Assembly: GCF_009765995.1 (NCBI RefSeq)
Contig: NZ_LMUI01000030.1
Span: forward strand, 62,001-126,000
Direction of reading: 5' to 3'
DNA length: 64,000 nucleotides
From: Methylocapsa sp. S129
GTDB lineage: Bacteria; Pseudomonadota; Alphaproteobacteria; Rhizobiales; Beijerinckiaceae
The notes beneath the pieces are model-generated. The model saw only the letters and a list, made by a program, of their open reading frames with translations. It searched no databases and was not told the DNA's origin. Made by a program: the position numbers and the translations under genes. Each line of letters begins with the position of its first letter. Within the stretch, counting starts at the first letter, position 1. Below are positions 47,578 to 56,236 of the stretch, piece after piece.

Positions 47578-49401
47578 TTGAGTTCGTTTATCGACTACAC
47601 CGTCAACGGCCTCGTCATCGGCAATATCTACGCACTGCTCGCGGTCGGCCTGGCGCTGATTTTCGGCGTCTCCAATCTCATCAATTTCGCGCATGGCTCC
47701 GTCTATACGATCGGCGCCTATATCGGCTGGGCGGCGATCACCTTTCTGCACACGCCCTTGCCGGTCACGATGGCCATTGTCTTTGTCGCCTGCGCGCTTG
47801 TCGGCATGGCGATCGAACGCATCGGCCTGCGCCCTCTGCAAGGGTCGGCGCGCATCGCGCCGCTGCTGGCGACGATCGGCATCAGTTTTGTGCTCGATCA
47901 GGTCGTGCAGCTTGTATTTTCGGCGAGCCCGCGCGCTTTGCCCAACGATCTTCCGGACTGGCGCATCGACATCGGCGGCGGCTCGATCGGCGCGCTCGAC
48001 CTGCTCATCGCCGGCGTCGGCGTCGGCGCCGCGGCGCTGCTGTTCGTCTTCCTGCGCTTCACCAAACTCGGCTTTGCCGTGCGCGCAACGGCGCAGGATC
48101 GCGAAGCGGCGCTGCAGATGGGCGTCAACGTCAATGCCGTGAACAGCACAGTGTTCGCGATCGCCTCGGCGCTCGGCGGCATCAGCGGCCTGCTGGTCGG
48201 CATGTATTACAACCATATCGACCCCGCGATGAGCTTTCAGGCGACCCTCAAGGGCATTGTCGCGCAGGTCATCGGCGGCGTCGGCAACGTGCCCGGCGCG
48301 ATCGTCGGCAGCCTGTTGCTCGGGCTGATCGAGAGCTATGGCATCGCCTTGCTGGGGACGACCTACCGCAACCTGTTCGCCTTCGTGCTGCTGATCCTGT
48401 TCCTGATATGGATGCCCAACGGTTTGTTCGGGGGGCGCTCCGCGCCGCAAAGCGAACCGCTCACGGGCGCTTTCATCGCGCCGAGCAAGCCTTTGCGCCT
48501 GCCGCGATGGGCGTTATGGGCGATGACCGGCGCGGCGTTCGCCTTGCCGCTTGTTTTCGGCGCGCCCTATCTCCTGCAGACTTTGACCAACGCCTGGCTC
48601 GCCGCCATGCTCGCCCTCAGCCTCACCTTAATGGCGGGCACGGCGGGGCAGATTTCGTTCGGCCATGCCGGGCTCCTCGCCATCGGCGCCTATGCGTCCG
48701 CGCTCCTGACCGTCGACCTGAACGCGCCGACCTGGCTGACGATCCCGGCCGCCGGCCTGATCACCAGCGCGCTTGGCACGCTCCTGATTTTTCCGGCGTT
48801 TCGATTGCGCGGCCATACGATCGCCATCGCGACGCTGGCGATCGGCGAAGTCGTCAGCCTGGTTATCCTGAACTGGGAAAGCCTGACGCGCGGCGCCATG
48901 GGCGTGACCGGCATTCCTCCGCTTTCCATCTTCGGTCACGAAATCTACGCCCCTCGCGAAGTCTATTGGCTGTGCCTGGCGATCGTCGTCGCGCTGGCGC
49001 TTGTGCAAACGCGGCTATTGACCTCGCATTTCGGCCGCACCCTGCGCGCCATTCGCGACGACGACGTCGCCGCGCGTTCCTACGGGATTCGTCTCGACCG
49101 CTACAAAGCCCTGGCCTTCGCCTTCGGCGGCTTTGGCGCCGGCGTCAGCGGCGCCATCACCGCCCATCTCTATTCCTACATCAACCATCAAACCTTCGAC
49201 TCGCAGGTCTCGCTGCTGGCGTTGACGATGGTCATTCTGGGCGGCATGGGCAATGTCGTGGGCGCCATCCTCGGCGCCATCGTGCTGGCTGGATTGCCGG
49301 AACTCTTCCGCCTGACTGCGGAATATCGCATACTCATCTATGGAATTGTGCTCCTTTTGCTCATCCGTTTTCGCCCCCAGGGCCTGATGGGAACCTTGTG
49401 A
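47578..49401 (+). CDS. Fused LivH-LivM-type ABC permease
   Basis: 607 residues from TTG 47578, with GAGG 11 bases upstream. Residues 1-285 are LivH-like ([58 protein letters not shown]); residues about 320-607 are LivM-like ([57 protein letters not shown]). Both permeases of the heterodimer are thus one chain of about 16-18 helices, joined by a short Pro/Ser linker. It is followed by separate LivG and LivF ATPases. Confidence 0.9.
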   Translation: MSSFIDYTVNGLVIGNIYALLAVGLALIFGVSNLINFAHGSVYTIGAYIGWAAITFLHTPLPVTMAIVFVACALVGMAIERIGLRPLQGSARIAPLLATIGISFVLDQVVQLVFSASPRALPNDLPDWRIDIGGGSIGALDLLIAGVGVGAAALLFVFLRFTKLGFAVRATAQDREAALQMGVNVNAVNSTVFAIASALGGISGLLVGMYYNHIDPAMSFQATLKGIVAQVIGGVGNVPGAIVGSLLLGLIESYGIALLGTTYRNLFAFVLLILFLIWMPNGLFGGRSAPQSEPLTGAFIAPSKPLRLPRWALWAMTGAAFALPLVFGAPYLLQTLTNAWLAAMLALSLTLMAGTAGQISFGHAGLLAIGAYASALLTVDLNAPTWLTIPAAGLITSALGTLLIFPAFRLRGHTIAIATLAIGEVVSLVILNWESLTRGAMGVTGIPPLSIFGHEIYAPREVYWLCLAIVVALALVQTRLLTSHFGRTLRAIRDDDVAARSYGIRLDRYKALAFAFGGFGAGVSGAITAHLYSYINHQTFDSQVSLLALTMVILGGMGNVVGAILGAIVLAGLPELFRLTAEYRILIYGIVLLLLIRFRPQGLMGTL

Positions 49402-49407
49402 ACCCGC

Positions 49408-50250
49408 ATGTCCATGCTGCTTGAAATCAAGGGCCTGACGCGCCGGTTCGGCGGCGTGACCGCCGTCAAGGATTTCGATCTTGCGGTCGCGGAGGGCGAA
49501 CTCGTCAGTCTTATCGGGCCCAATGGCGCCGGCAAGACAACCTCGTTCAATCTGATCAGCGGGCTCGATCGCCCGGACGCCGGAACGATAGTCTTCGGCG
49601 GCCAATCGATCGGCGGGATGGCGCCCGAAGCGATCGCGGCGCTCGGTCTGGCGCGCACCTTCCAGCACGGACGGGTGTTTGGAAACCTCAGCGTCGAAGA
49701 CAATGTGCTGGTCGGCGCGCATACGCGTCTGAGCGCCGTGCGCCCGCGCTGGCCGGTGATCGGACCGCTCGGCGAACTCGCGCTCGCCCTCTTGCGTCCG
49801 CGCGCGGTCAAGCAGGAAGAACAGGCGTTGCGCGCCGAGACGCGCGACATTTTGGCGCTGTTTGGCGACCGGTTGATCCCGCGTCTCGATCATCCCGCCT
49901 ATAGCCTGTCCTACGCCAATCGCCGCCGCGTCGAAATCGCGCGGGCCCTGGCGCTCAAGCCGCGTATCTTGCTGCTCGACGAGCCGACCGCCGGCATGAA
50001 TCCGACGGAAACCGGCGAAATGCAGGCGCTGATCGCAGCGCTGAAAAGCAGCGGACTGACGATCCTGCTGATCGAGCACAAGCTCGACATGGTGATGGCT
50101 TTGTCCGACCGGGTTTGCGTGCTCGACAATGGCGCCAAGATCGCCGAAGGGGCGCCGCAGGACGTGCGCCGCGATCCGGCGGTCATCGAGGCTTATCTCG
50201 GCCATTCGGGAATCGGCCAGGCCAGGCCGCAGCCGGAGCCGGTCGCATGA
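49408..50250 (+). CDS. LivG-like ABC ATPase
   Basis: 280 residues. Walker A is LIGPNGAGKTTSFNLISG, Walker B ILLLDEPTAGMNPTET, switch His LIEHKLDMV, and the LivG C-terminal IAEGAPQDVRRDPAVIEAYL. The signature reads LSYANRRRVEIARAL instead of the more common LSYGQQRR, so Gly-Gln are replaced by Ala-Asn. It starts 6 bases after the fused permease and overlaps livF (ATGA). Confidence 0.9.
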   Translation: MSMLLEIKGLTRRFGGVTAVKDFDLAVAEGELVSLIGPNGAGKTTSFNLISGLDRPDAGTIVFGGQSIGGMAPEAIAALGLARTFQHGRVFGNLSVEDNVLVGAHTRLSAVRPRWPVIGPLGELALALLRPRAVKQEEQALRAETRDILALFGDRLIPRLDHPAYSLSYANRRRVEIARALALKPRILLLDEPTAGMNPTETGEMQALIAALKSSGLTILLIEHKLDMVMALSDRVCVLDNGAKIAEGAPQDVRRDPAVIEAYLGHSGIGQARPQPEPVA

Positions 50251-50975
50251 CAGAGCCGCTGTTGCGCCTTGATCGGATCAATACGTTTTACGGCGCCGTG
50301 CAGGCGCATTTCGATCTGTCTCTTGAAGTCGGCCGCGGCCGGATTGTCTGCCTGCTCGGCGGCAATGCGAGCGGCAAATCGACCACGATGAAAGTCATTC
50401 TCGGCCTTGTCTCGCCGCGTTCGGGAACCGTCACGCTGGACGGGGCTGAAATCAGCGGATTGCCGACGCACCGGATCATCCGCGCGGGCGTCGGATCCGT
50501 GCCCGAAGCGCGGCGAATTTTCCCGCTGATGACGGTGCGCGAGAACCTGACGATGGGCGCCTATGTCAGGAGCGATCGACGCGCCATCGCCGAGGATCTC
50601 GCCCGCATGCTGGAGCTATTCCCACGCGTCGCCGAGCGCCTCGACCAGCGCGCCGGCACATTGTCAGGCGGCGAGCAGCAGATGGTTGCGATGGCGCGCG
50701 CCCTGATGGGTCGTCCGCGTCTGATCTGCATGGACGAGCCGACCATGGGCCTGTCGCCATTATTCGTCGACCGCGTGCTCGAATTGATCGCCGAGATCAA
50801 CCGCCAGGGCGTCACCATCTTCATGGTCGAGCAGAACGCCAATCTCGCCCTGCAGATCGCCCATGAAGGCTATGTCTTGCAAACCGGCCGCATCGTCCTG
50901 CAGGGATCGGCCGCGCTTTTGCGCGACGACCCGCGCATTCGCGAGGCCTATCTCGGCGGCCCGATCGCGGCTTGA
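50247..50975 (+). CDS. LivF-like ABC ATPase
   Basis: 242 residues from ATG 50247, overlapping the livG stop; the frame open from 50115 lies inside livG. Walker A is LLGGNASGKSTTMK (GGNAS in place of the usual GRNGA), signature LSGGEQQMVAMARAL, Walker B LICMDEPTMGLSPLF, switch region FMVEQNANLAL. The C-terminal IVLQGSAALLRDDPRIREAY is typical of LivF. With LivG it powers the fused permease. Confidence 0.9.
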   Translation: MTEPLLRLDRINTFYGAVQAHFDLSLEVGRGRIVCLLGGNASGKSTTMKVILGLVSPRSGTVTLDGAEISGLPTHRIIRAGVGSVPEARRIFPLMTVRENLTMGAYVRSDRRAIAEDLARMLELFPRVAERLDQRAGTLSGGEQQMVAMARALMGRPRLICMDEPTMGLSPLFVDRVLELIAEINRQGVTIFMVEQNANLALQIAHEGYVLQTGRIVLQGSAALLRDDPRIREAYLGGPIAA

Positions 50976-51071
50976 GGGAAGGCCTGCTGGCGGCTTTCCA
51001 GAGGATGGGTCTATTGGAATTAGAATGGCCGCTTTGGGTGGAGAGCGGACGTAGAACGCGGAGAAAGTCCG

Positions 51072-52391
51072 ATGAGCACGATGATCGAGCGCGTATACGG
51101 CCGCGCTATTCTCGCATTCTTGTTTGTCATCGTCGTGCTGTCGGGCGAACCGGCAGGCGCGCAAACGACGGCGGGCGAGCCTGCGCCGCAGGGCGTCGCC
51201 GCCTGCGATTTCACGGCGAAAAGCAGCGACGCCAGCGAGCAGGGACTTGCCCTCCGCGCGGCCCCGGACGCGGCGGCGGAGGCGCTCGGATACATCCCCA
51301 GGATCGAGGACAAGCAGGAGGGTTCTGACGAGGAGAGCAAACAAGGCCCATGGTTCCATGTCCTCGGCGCCAAGGACGGTTGGTTTCAGATTGAAGGCGC
51401 GAATTACGTCGATCCTAGGAGTCTCCCGTCCCCTGGCGGGAAGGGGTGGGTCGATGGCCGATCGGTGACCGTGCGCCTCTATCGCGAGACGCTCAAGGCG
51501 GCGCCGAACGACGCCGCGTCGGACGTTGTCTACCTCAACGCTTACGACGCCGACGCCAACTCTCTCTATTCCCCCGAGACGGTTCCGGTCAGCCGCGTCT
51601 TTGGCTGTTCGGGGCGCTGGTTCGAAGTCGAGATCCGGCTTCCCGGGGCGAAGACCTTGACCGGAGCGCCGGCGTCGGCGAACGGGACTGTGCGTGGGTG
51701 GACCGACCGAACCTGCGCGGATCTTGATGTCATGGGACAATGTGTGCGGCGGCAGTTCGACTATCCCTGGTCGCCGTTGCCATCCGGGATCACGGAGTGC
51801 AATTTCTTCGCCTTCAGTAGAGATCACGACCCGGCAGGACTGAACGTGCGCGCCGAGCCGGACGGGAATGCGCGCATTCTCGGCCGCTTGCCCTTCGGCC
51901 GCTTGGAGCCGAACGACCCGCAGCCCTATTCGACTTTCGGAGCCGATGTCATCGGCTACAAGAAGGGATGGTTTCTCATCGAGCATGGATTTGAAGCGGT
52001 CTGGTCTCCTCAGCGGCCGAGAGAGCCGGTTTATACTGGCCGTGGCTGGGTCGCCGCGAACCTCGTGACGGCGCAATTGCTGCGCGAGAAGCTCAAACTG
52101 GCGCCAAACGGCGCCTCCTCCGACGTCGTCGACCTGCAGGATGTCAAAGGCGAGTATCCCGTGGGCGATTCCGTGATACCCCGCCGCATTCTCGGCTGTT
52201 CCGGCGATTGGGTGCATGTCGAAGTCGGGCTGAGACCAGGCGAAAAGGCGCTCGCCAAAACCGATGCGCCAGCCGGCGCGGTCAGAGGGTGGGCGGACGG
52301 GACCTGCGCTTCCCAAACGACGACCTGCGTACCCGGCGTGGGCTTTTCTCCGTTGCCAACGTCTCCCCCCGCGCCGCTGCCGCCGGAATGA
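51072..52391 (+). CDS. Secreted protein with two tandem SH3-like repeat units
   Basis: 439 residues; ATG 51072 follows GAGAAAG. A Sec signal peptide (AILAFLFVIVVLSGEPAGAQ) is followed by two copies of a unit of about 190 residues (about 43-235 and 240-425). Each copy has an SH3_3-like start (ALRAAPDAAAEALGYIP / NVRAEPDGNARILGRLP), a central KDGWF/KKGWF, RxxLKxAPNxAxSDVV, a FGCSGRWFEVEI / LGCSGDWVHVEV core, and GWTDRTCAD / GWADGTCAS near the end, with conserved Cys. It ends in a Pro-rich tail. SH3b units often bind peptidoglycan. Its link to the transporter upstream is only by position. Confidence 0.75.
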   Translation: MSTMIERVYGRAILAFLFVIVVLSGEPAGAQTTAGEPAPQGVAACDFTAKSSDASEQGLALRAAPDAAAEALGYIPRIEDKQEGSDEESKQGPWFHVLGAKDGWFQIEGANYVDPRSLPSPGGKGWVDGRSVTVRLYRETLKAAPNDAASDVVYLNAYDADANSLYSPETVPVSRVFGCSGRWFEVEIRLPGAKTLTGAPASANGTVRGWTDRTCADLDVMGQCVRRQFDYPWSPLPSGITECNFFAFSRDHDPAGLNVRAEPDGNARILGRLPFGRLEPNDPQPYSTFGADVIGYKKGWFLIEHGFEAVWSPQRPREPVYTGRGWVAANLVTAQLLREKLKLAPNGASSDVVDLQDVKGEYPVGDSVIPRRILGCSGDWVHVEVGLRPGEKALAKTDAPAGAVRGWADGTCASQTTTCVPGVGFSPLPTSPPAPLPPE

Positions 52392-52490
52392 CGATCGCGC
52401 GATGAACGCGGCGGACAAGCGAAGTCCGATCGCCGTCCCGGCCGCAAGCGTTGTCTCGGCTCCCAACCCGAGCGGCGCCGTCGGGCTTTG

Positions 52491-53330
52491 TCACGCCGCC
52501 TCGAATTCGAGCAAGGTGTTGGCGGCTTCTGAAGGTGCGACGACCAGCGAACCCGATGGCGTGCGGGACGCCGCGATGCCGGCTCCGACAAGGATTGCCG
52601 CGACCTTGTCGAGCGAACGCACGCGCAACGTGGCGCCGGCGAACCAGCCATTCGCCGAGTCTTTGGGAACCGCGACGGCCGGGAAGCGTCTCTTGAACGC
52701 CTCCGGCGCCAGGAAGCTGATCTTGTCGCCGCCAAGCGTGACGATGAGACCATCAGCGTAGATGCTGACCGCGGCCTCTCCGTAGAGCCTGACGTACGTC
52801 GCCTGTAGATCGGCCGGCGAGGGATGCACAACGATCACGCCTGTCACGCGCTCGGCGCCATTCGGCTGCGCCTCCCATTCGGGCCGCCAGACAAGGTCGC
52901 GCGTCAAATGCTGGCAGGCGAAGAAGCCGATCGCTTCGGGCGCGATGGGCGGAAAGCTGACGTTGACGAAGCGCGCCTCGCGCGTCCCCTCCGGCAAATG
53001 AACAGGACGGGCGAGATCGCGCGGCGGTTCGATCTTATAGCCGAGCGCCGTGAGCTCGGCATAGACTATGTGGCTGTCGCTCGGCGCAAGAGCCAGCGCC
53101 ACCGGCCCTTCGGGCCGTTCGGGAAACGGCGCGTCGGCGCCGGCGGGCCAGTAGATGATCTCGAAGTAATTACCGCTCGACAGAGGCGCGGTATGGTTGG
53201 CGCTGCCGCGTCCGGCATGGAAGCCGCGCGGCGTCAGCGTGAAGCCGAGTCTGGTGAACAGCTTCTCGCCGGCGTCGAGATCAGCGACGCGAATGACAAA
53301 ATGATCGATAGCGTTTACCGAAAGCGGCAT
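52491..53330 (-). CDS. VOC-superfamily (glyoxalase-like) protein
   Basis: 279 residues from ATG 53330; the upstream part of the frame has low-complexity, non-homologous sequence. The start AIDHFVIRVADLDAGEKLFT, then LGFTLTPRGFHAGRGSANHT, is a vicinal-oxygen-chelate domain of the Glyoxalase_3 type, and residues about 150-279 form a second, more divergent VOC half (ATLRVRSLDKVAAILVGAG). Metal ligands could be the His in IDHF and Glu in YFEIIYWP. The reaction is unknown. It lies 58 bases downstream of the Avi_7169-type gene on the same strand, so may share its operon. Confidence 0.8.
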   Translation of the reverse strand: MPLSVNAIDHFVIRVADLDAGEKLFTRLGFTLTPRGFHAGRGSANHTAPLSSGNYFEIIYWPAGADAPFPERPEGPVALALAPSDSHIVYAELTALGYKIEPPRDLARPVHLPEGTREARFVNVSFPPIAPEAIGFFACQHLTRDLVWRPEWEAQPNGAERVTGVIVVHPSPADLQATYVRLYGEAAVSIYADGLIVTLGGDKISFLAPEAFKRRFPAVAVPKDSANGWFAGATLRVRSLDKVAAILVGAGIAASRTPSGSLVVAPSEAANTLLEFEAA

Positions 53331-53388
53331 GCTTATGCGTCCCCATCCGAAGACATCGCCAGGCGCTTTTTCATCACGGCCGTCTCCT

Positions 53389-53997
53389 TCATTTCTTCTC
53401 GGCGGCCGTGGGCTCGCCGAGCGACAGCATGAGCCGGTTGGCCCAGTTGAAGAAAGCGGCGCCGTGAATCGCATCAGCGATGGCGAGATCGTCGAGGCCA
53501 ACGGCGCGCAGGCGTTCGATCTCCCCTTGGCCGAACGCAGACGGCGTGGAGGTCAGCGCGACGGACGCCGCGATGACGGCGTTCCAGCGCGCGTCGATGT
53601 CGACGCCGACGCCTTCATCGAGCAGGCGCTGCACGTCTTCCCGGCGTTTGGAATGCGTGGTCGCAAAACGCGCGTGAACCGACGCGCAGAAGATGCAGCC
53701 GTTGTCGCGGGATGTGGCGGCGGCCGAAAGCTCGCGCTCCGCGCGTGGAAGGCCGGCCGCGGGATTGTAGAAAATATCCTTGTCGGTTTTCGTGCGCGCT
53801 TCGAGAATCTCGGGATCGCGCGCCAGCAGCATGAAATAGGGCGACTTGGCGCGCGAGGCGTCGACAAGCCCGGCCCAATGCCGATCGGTTAATTGGTCGG
53901 CCGCGAGCGGTTCGAGCCAGGGCGCCCAGCCGATCTCATCCTGGGTGAAGACGACGGGACGGTCGGCATGCGCAACGGCGATGGTCTTCTCGCTCAT
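53389..53997 (-). CDS. Alkylhydroperoxidase-domain protein, Avi_7169 family
   Basis: 202 residues. A carboxymuconolactone decarboxylase/AhpD fold with the redox motif C101-IF-C104 and following His (NGCIFCASVHARFA). The N-terminal VVFTQDEIGWAPWLEPLA and WAGLVDASRAKSPYFMLLAR, and the C-terminal IHGAAFFNWANRLMLSLGEP, fit the family of peroxidase-like proteins that travel with an Avi_7170-type CMD protein and a luciferase-like monooxygenase, the two genes directly upstream. It probably removes peroxide or supports the flavin enzyme; no direct function is proven for the family to my knowledge. Confidence 0.85.
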   Translation of the reverse strand: MSEKTIAVAHADRPVVFTQDEIGWAPWLEPLAADQLTDRHWAGLVDASRAKSPYFMLLARDPEILEARTKTDKDIFYNPAAGLPRAERELSAAATSRDNGCIFCASVHARFATTHSKRREDVQRLLDEGVGVDIDARWNAVIAASVALTSTPSAFGQGEIERLRAVGLDDLAIADAIHGAAFFNWANRLMLSLGEPTAAEKK

Positions 53998-54012
53998 TTC
54001 GATCGCTCCTAC

Positions 54013-54621
54013 TCAGGAATGGCTGTTGGCGGCGAGGGCGCGCAATCCGACGATCACCCGGATCTGGAACGACAGGAAGGCGACCAGTTGCGACAAGGTG
54101 ACGATGCCCGTCGTCGACCAGCCCGCGTCCAAGAGAGATTGCAAAGCCGCCGGGCTCGCGTCGCGCGGCCGGAAGACCAGGAGATGCGCATGTTCGAGCG
54201 CGGCCGAGAGACGCGCGCCAAGCGCCGACCGGTTTGCCGGGGACACGCGATGGATCGGACCGGCCTTATCTTCGACGCTCAGCGGCCCTACGGGATAGCA
54301 CCCGTAGGGGCCTTGGGCGGCGCCGCGCGCGATCTCCCCCTCCACGGCGGCGGCAATGCCGGATGGTCCGCCCTGCCTGGCGAGCCCGTCGCGATAAAAA
54401 GCGAGGATAGCGGCGTCGCCGTGCAGGCCGGCCACGAATGTCGCGAGCGCATAACGCTCTTCCCCGGTCATTTCGCCGGGAAATTTCGGCGCGAAAAGCG
54501 TGAGATAGCTTTTCTGCGCATTGTCGCGCGCCTCCGGGCGCTGCGCGCGGATCGCGTCGAGGCGCGAGCCTTTCTCGACGCCGACCAGCAAATCGATGAC
54601 GTCCGGTTCGGATTCGCTCAT
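54013..54621 (-). CDS. CMD-domain protein, Avi_7170 family
   Basis: 202 residues, a second AhpD-like/CMD protein but without the CxxC pair, so not a peroxidase by the usual mechanism. Features are DVIDLLVGVEKGSRLDAIRA, FPGEMTGEERYALATFVAGL and SPAALQSLLDAGWSTTGIVT. It lies between the monooxygenase and the Avi_7169-type gene, the conserved order of this trio. It may form a mixed complex with the catalytic CMD protein. Confidence 0.83.
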   Translation of the reverse strand: MSESEPDVIDLLVGVEKGSRLDAIRAQRPEARDNAQKSYLTLFAPKFPGEMTGEERYALATFVAGLHGDAAILAFYRDGLARQGGPSGIAAAVEGEIARGAAQGPYGCYPVGPLSVEDKAGPIHRVSPANRSALGARLSAALEHAHLLVFRPRDASPAALQSLLDAGWSTTGIVTLSQLVAFLSFQIRVIVGLRALAANSHS

Positions 54622-54624
54622 GGC

Positions 54625-55701
54625 CTATCCTCTTTCAAAACGAATTTTCTTGCCATCGGCGCGCAAGGGCGCGGCGCTCTGTCCTTCCGGCGCCTGAGGC
54701 AACCAGCCGAACGCCGGCGCCACTTTTTCCGCGATCAGTTCGAGCGAGCGCAGGATATAGGCATGGGGCGGATCGACCGAATGCACCTGGAACACCAGAT
54801 CGGTCACCCTTTGCAGCGTCCTATCGGCGCTGAGCGAGGCGATCACGTCATCGGGCGTTCCGATATGCACGTCGAACGTCGCGATCAGCTCCGCCAGGGA
54901 CTGCCCGGAGACAACATGTCCCGCCGCGATGAAATGATCGACGATGCGGCGCAGGCCGATGTCGGCAAAGCGCATCGCTTCGTCGCGGTCATCGGCGACG
55001 AAGAGCGTGCGAGAACCGAGAATGCGCGGCTCGCGGCCCTCCGGCAGCGCCGCCAGATAGGCGTCGACGATCGGGCGCTGCAGATCGGCGAGCGAGGCGT
55101 GCGGCGCTTCCCTGGTTCTGGGCTGGGTGCGAGACAGCATGAGGCCGTCGCCGGCTTTGCCCGCCCGTATTGCGCCGCCGGCCGAAAAGGTCGCCTGCCA
55201 GATCCGGTCGAGCAATTGCGGCGCCGCCGGATAAAGAATGTCCGCGCTGCCGAGCGGCCTCCCAGCAAAGGCGTCGCGGACGACTTTCATGTGCCTGTCG
55301 AAGATCGCGGCCCGGTCGGCGCTGTCATGACCGAAGGCGGCGAAGGCCGAAGGCGTGCCGCCCGAGCCGACCCCTAATTCAAGACGTCCGCCCGAAAGCA
55401 AATCGAACACGGCCGCGTCCTCGGCGACCCGGACGGGATTTTCGAGCGGCAACGTTACGATCCCGGTGCCCAGACGAATGGCCGAGGTCCGCGCCGCCGC
55501 CTGGGCGAGAAACACGAATGGCGCGGGAAGGCCGCCCTCCTCCTCATGAAAATGATGCTGCGCGACCCAGGCCGTGTCGAAGCCGTGCTTTTCGGCGTGA
55601 ACAATCTGCTCGGTGGCGAGACGATAACGTTCCCCGGCGCTGGCCTCGTCAAGAAGCCTGGTGAAGAAGCCAAGCCGTTTTGCTTTCGTCCGTACAGTCA
55701 T
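54625..55701 (-). CDS. FMN-dependent luciferase-like monooxygenase, KPN_01858 family
   Basis: 358 residues. Luciferase-like TIM barrel: KRLGFFTRLLDEASAGERYR, FDTAWVAQHHFHEEEGGLPA, IRLGTGIVTLPLENPVRVAE and GGRLELGVGSGG. It is of the KPN_01858 type that pairs with the two CMD proteins downstream. Together they likely form an oxygenase/peroxide-handling unit; substrates are unreported to my knowledge. The setting among SfnB- and DmoA-type genes suggests an organosulfur substrate. It is first in its operon, with an inverted repeat 62 bases upstream. Confidence 0.87.
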   Translation of the reverse strand: MTVRTKAKRLGFFTRLLDEASAGERYRLATEQIVHAEKHGFDTAWVAQHHFHEEEGGLPAPFVFLAQAAARTSAIRLGTGIVTLPLENPVRVAEDAAVFDLLSGGRLELGVGSGGTPSAFAAFGHDSADRAAIFDRHMKVVRDAFAGRPLGSADILYPAAPQLLDRIWQATFSAGGAIRAGKAGDGLMLSRTQPRTREAPHASLADLQRPIVDAYLAALPEGREPRILGSRTLFVADDRDEAMRFADIGLRRIVDHFIAAGHVVSGQSLAELIATFDVHIGTPDDVIASLSADRTLQRVTDLVFQVHSVDPPHAYILRSLELIAEKVAPAFGWLPQAPEGQSAAPLRADGKKIRFERG

Positions 55702-55762
55702 GAGGCTTTTCGGCTTCCTTTTGCTTGATCAGAGGGCTTGGACCCGCTGTCGTCGCGGCCGC

Positions 55763-55786
55763 GATGGTTTTTATCATCAAACCATC
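55763..55786. promoter_or_regulatory. Perfect inverted repeat, candidate operator of the luciferase-like operon
   Basis: GATGGTTT-N8-AAACCATC is an 8-bp perfect inverted repeat with centre-to-centre spacing of 16 bases, about 62 bases before the start at 55701. Half-site and place suit a dimeric repressor or activator. No local regulator gene is present in the 44.5-64 kb region. Confidence 0.45.
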
Positions 55787-55939
55787 CTCGTTCTATGAAA
55801 AATGAAACGAGCCTGGTTTTGAGCGCTCTGATGACCGTCCGTCGCCCGAAGCGACATTGGAACGCCCGAGCGCACCTTGGCAAGCATCGCCGGATTTCTC
55901 CCTCACGGTAACGTAAATGCGCGCGGCTCCCGAGGCGCT

Positions 55940-56203
55940 CTAGATGAATCCCTTCCGCCGATTAAGCGACCCGTCGCGACCGACGAACAGCAGCCTGACA
56001 AGGCCCGAGCAAAGCGCCGCCACAATCAACAGCTTCGCATAGACGTTGGCGTAGCCAGAACAGGCGGTCTGGAATTGGATGTACCGGCCGGGACCACGCG
56101 CAGCGCCTCTCAATTCAGCGAGAAAGGATGCGCGCTCGGCAGGTTCGGCGTCGAAGCGACGAAAATCGAGCGTCGGCAAGGTTTGCGATGTAGCCTGAAG
56201 CAT
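55940..56203 (-). pseudogene. N-terminal remnant of a 2-oxoglutarate/Fe(II) (isopenicillin N synthase-like) oxygenase
   Basis: From ATG 56203 the frame reads LPTLDFRRFDAEPAERASFL and then AELRGAARGPG, which matches the start of the DIOX_N domain of isopenicillin-N-synthase-like oxygenases. There the usual continuation is GFFYLxGHG; here it breaks into unrelated sequence (RYIQFQTACSGY) and stops after 87 codons. I checked the other two frames after the break and saw no continuation. The catalytic domain (HxD...H) is absent, so this is a truncated remnant, not a frameshift that could be rescued locally. Confidence 0.5.
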
Positions 56204-56236
56204 CTCCAAATGTCCGAAAAAAGCGCGACGCCTCGG

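Larger units (their letters stand above)
55702..56236. other. 535-base region with operator candidate and gene remnant
   Basis: This gap lies between the luciferase-like gene and the carbonic-anhydrase-like gene, both on the minus strand. It carries a perfect inverted repeat at 55763, a looser one (CTCGTT-N13-AACGAG) at 55787-55811, and a truncated dioxygenase-like frame listed as a pseudogene. No intact gene is recognised. Confidence 0.5.

Noticed and set aside
47562..49424. Plus-strand open frame of 620 codons overlapping the fused permease
   Set aside because: It is the same region in another frame, rich in Arg, His and Pro with no family features; the 607-residue frame is an unmistakable LivH-LivM protein.
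50760..52466. Minus-strand open frame of 568 codons opposite the SH3-like gene and livF
   Set aside because: Arg-rich, no domains; an antisense frame caused by GC-rich third positions. The plus-strand gene has a signal peptide and an internal repeat that is conserved at protein level.
53893..55377. Plus-strand open frame of 494 codons opposite the CMD and luciferase-like genes
   Set aside because: Antisense to three recognised genes; no domain or start signal.
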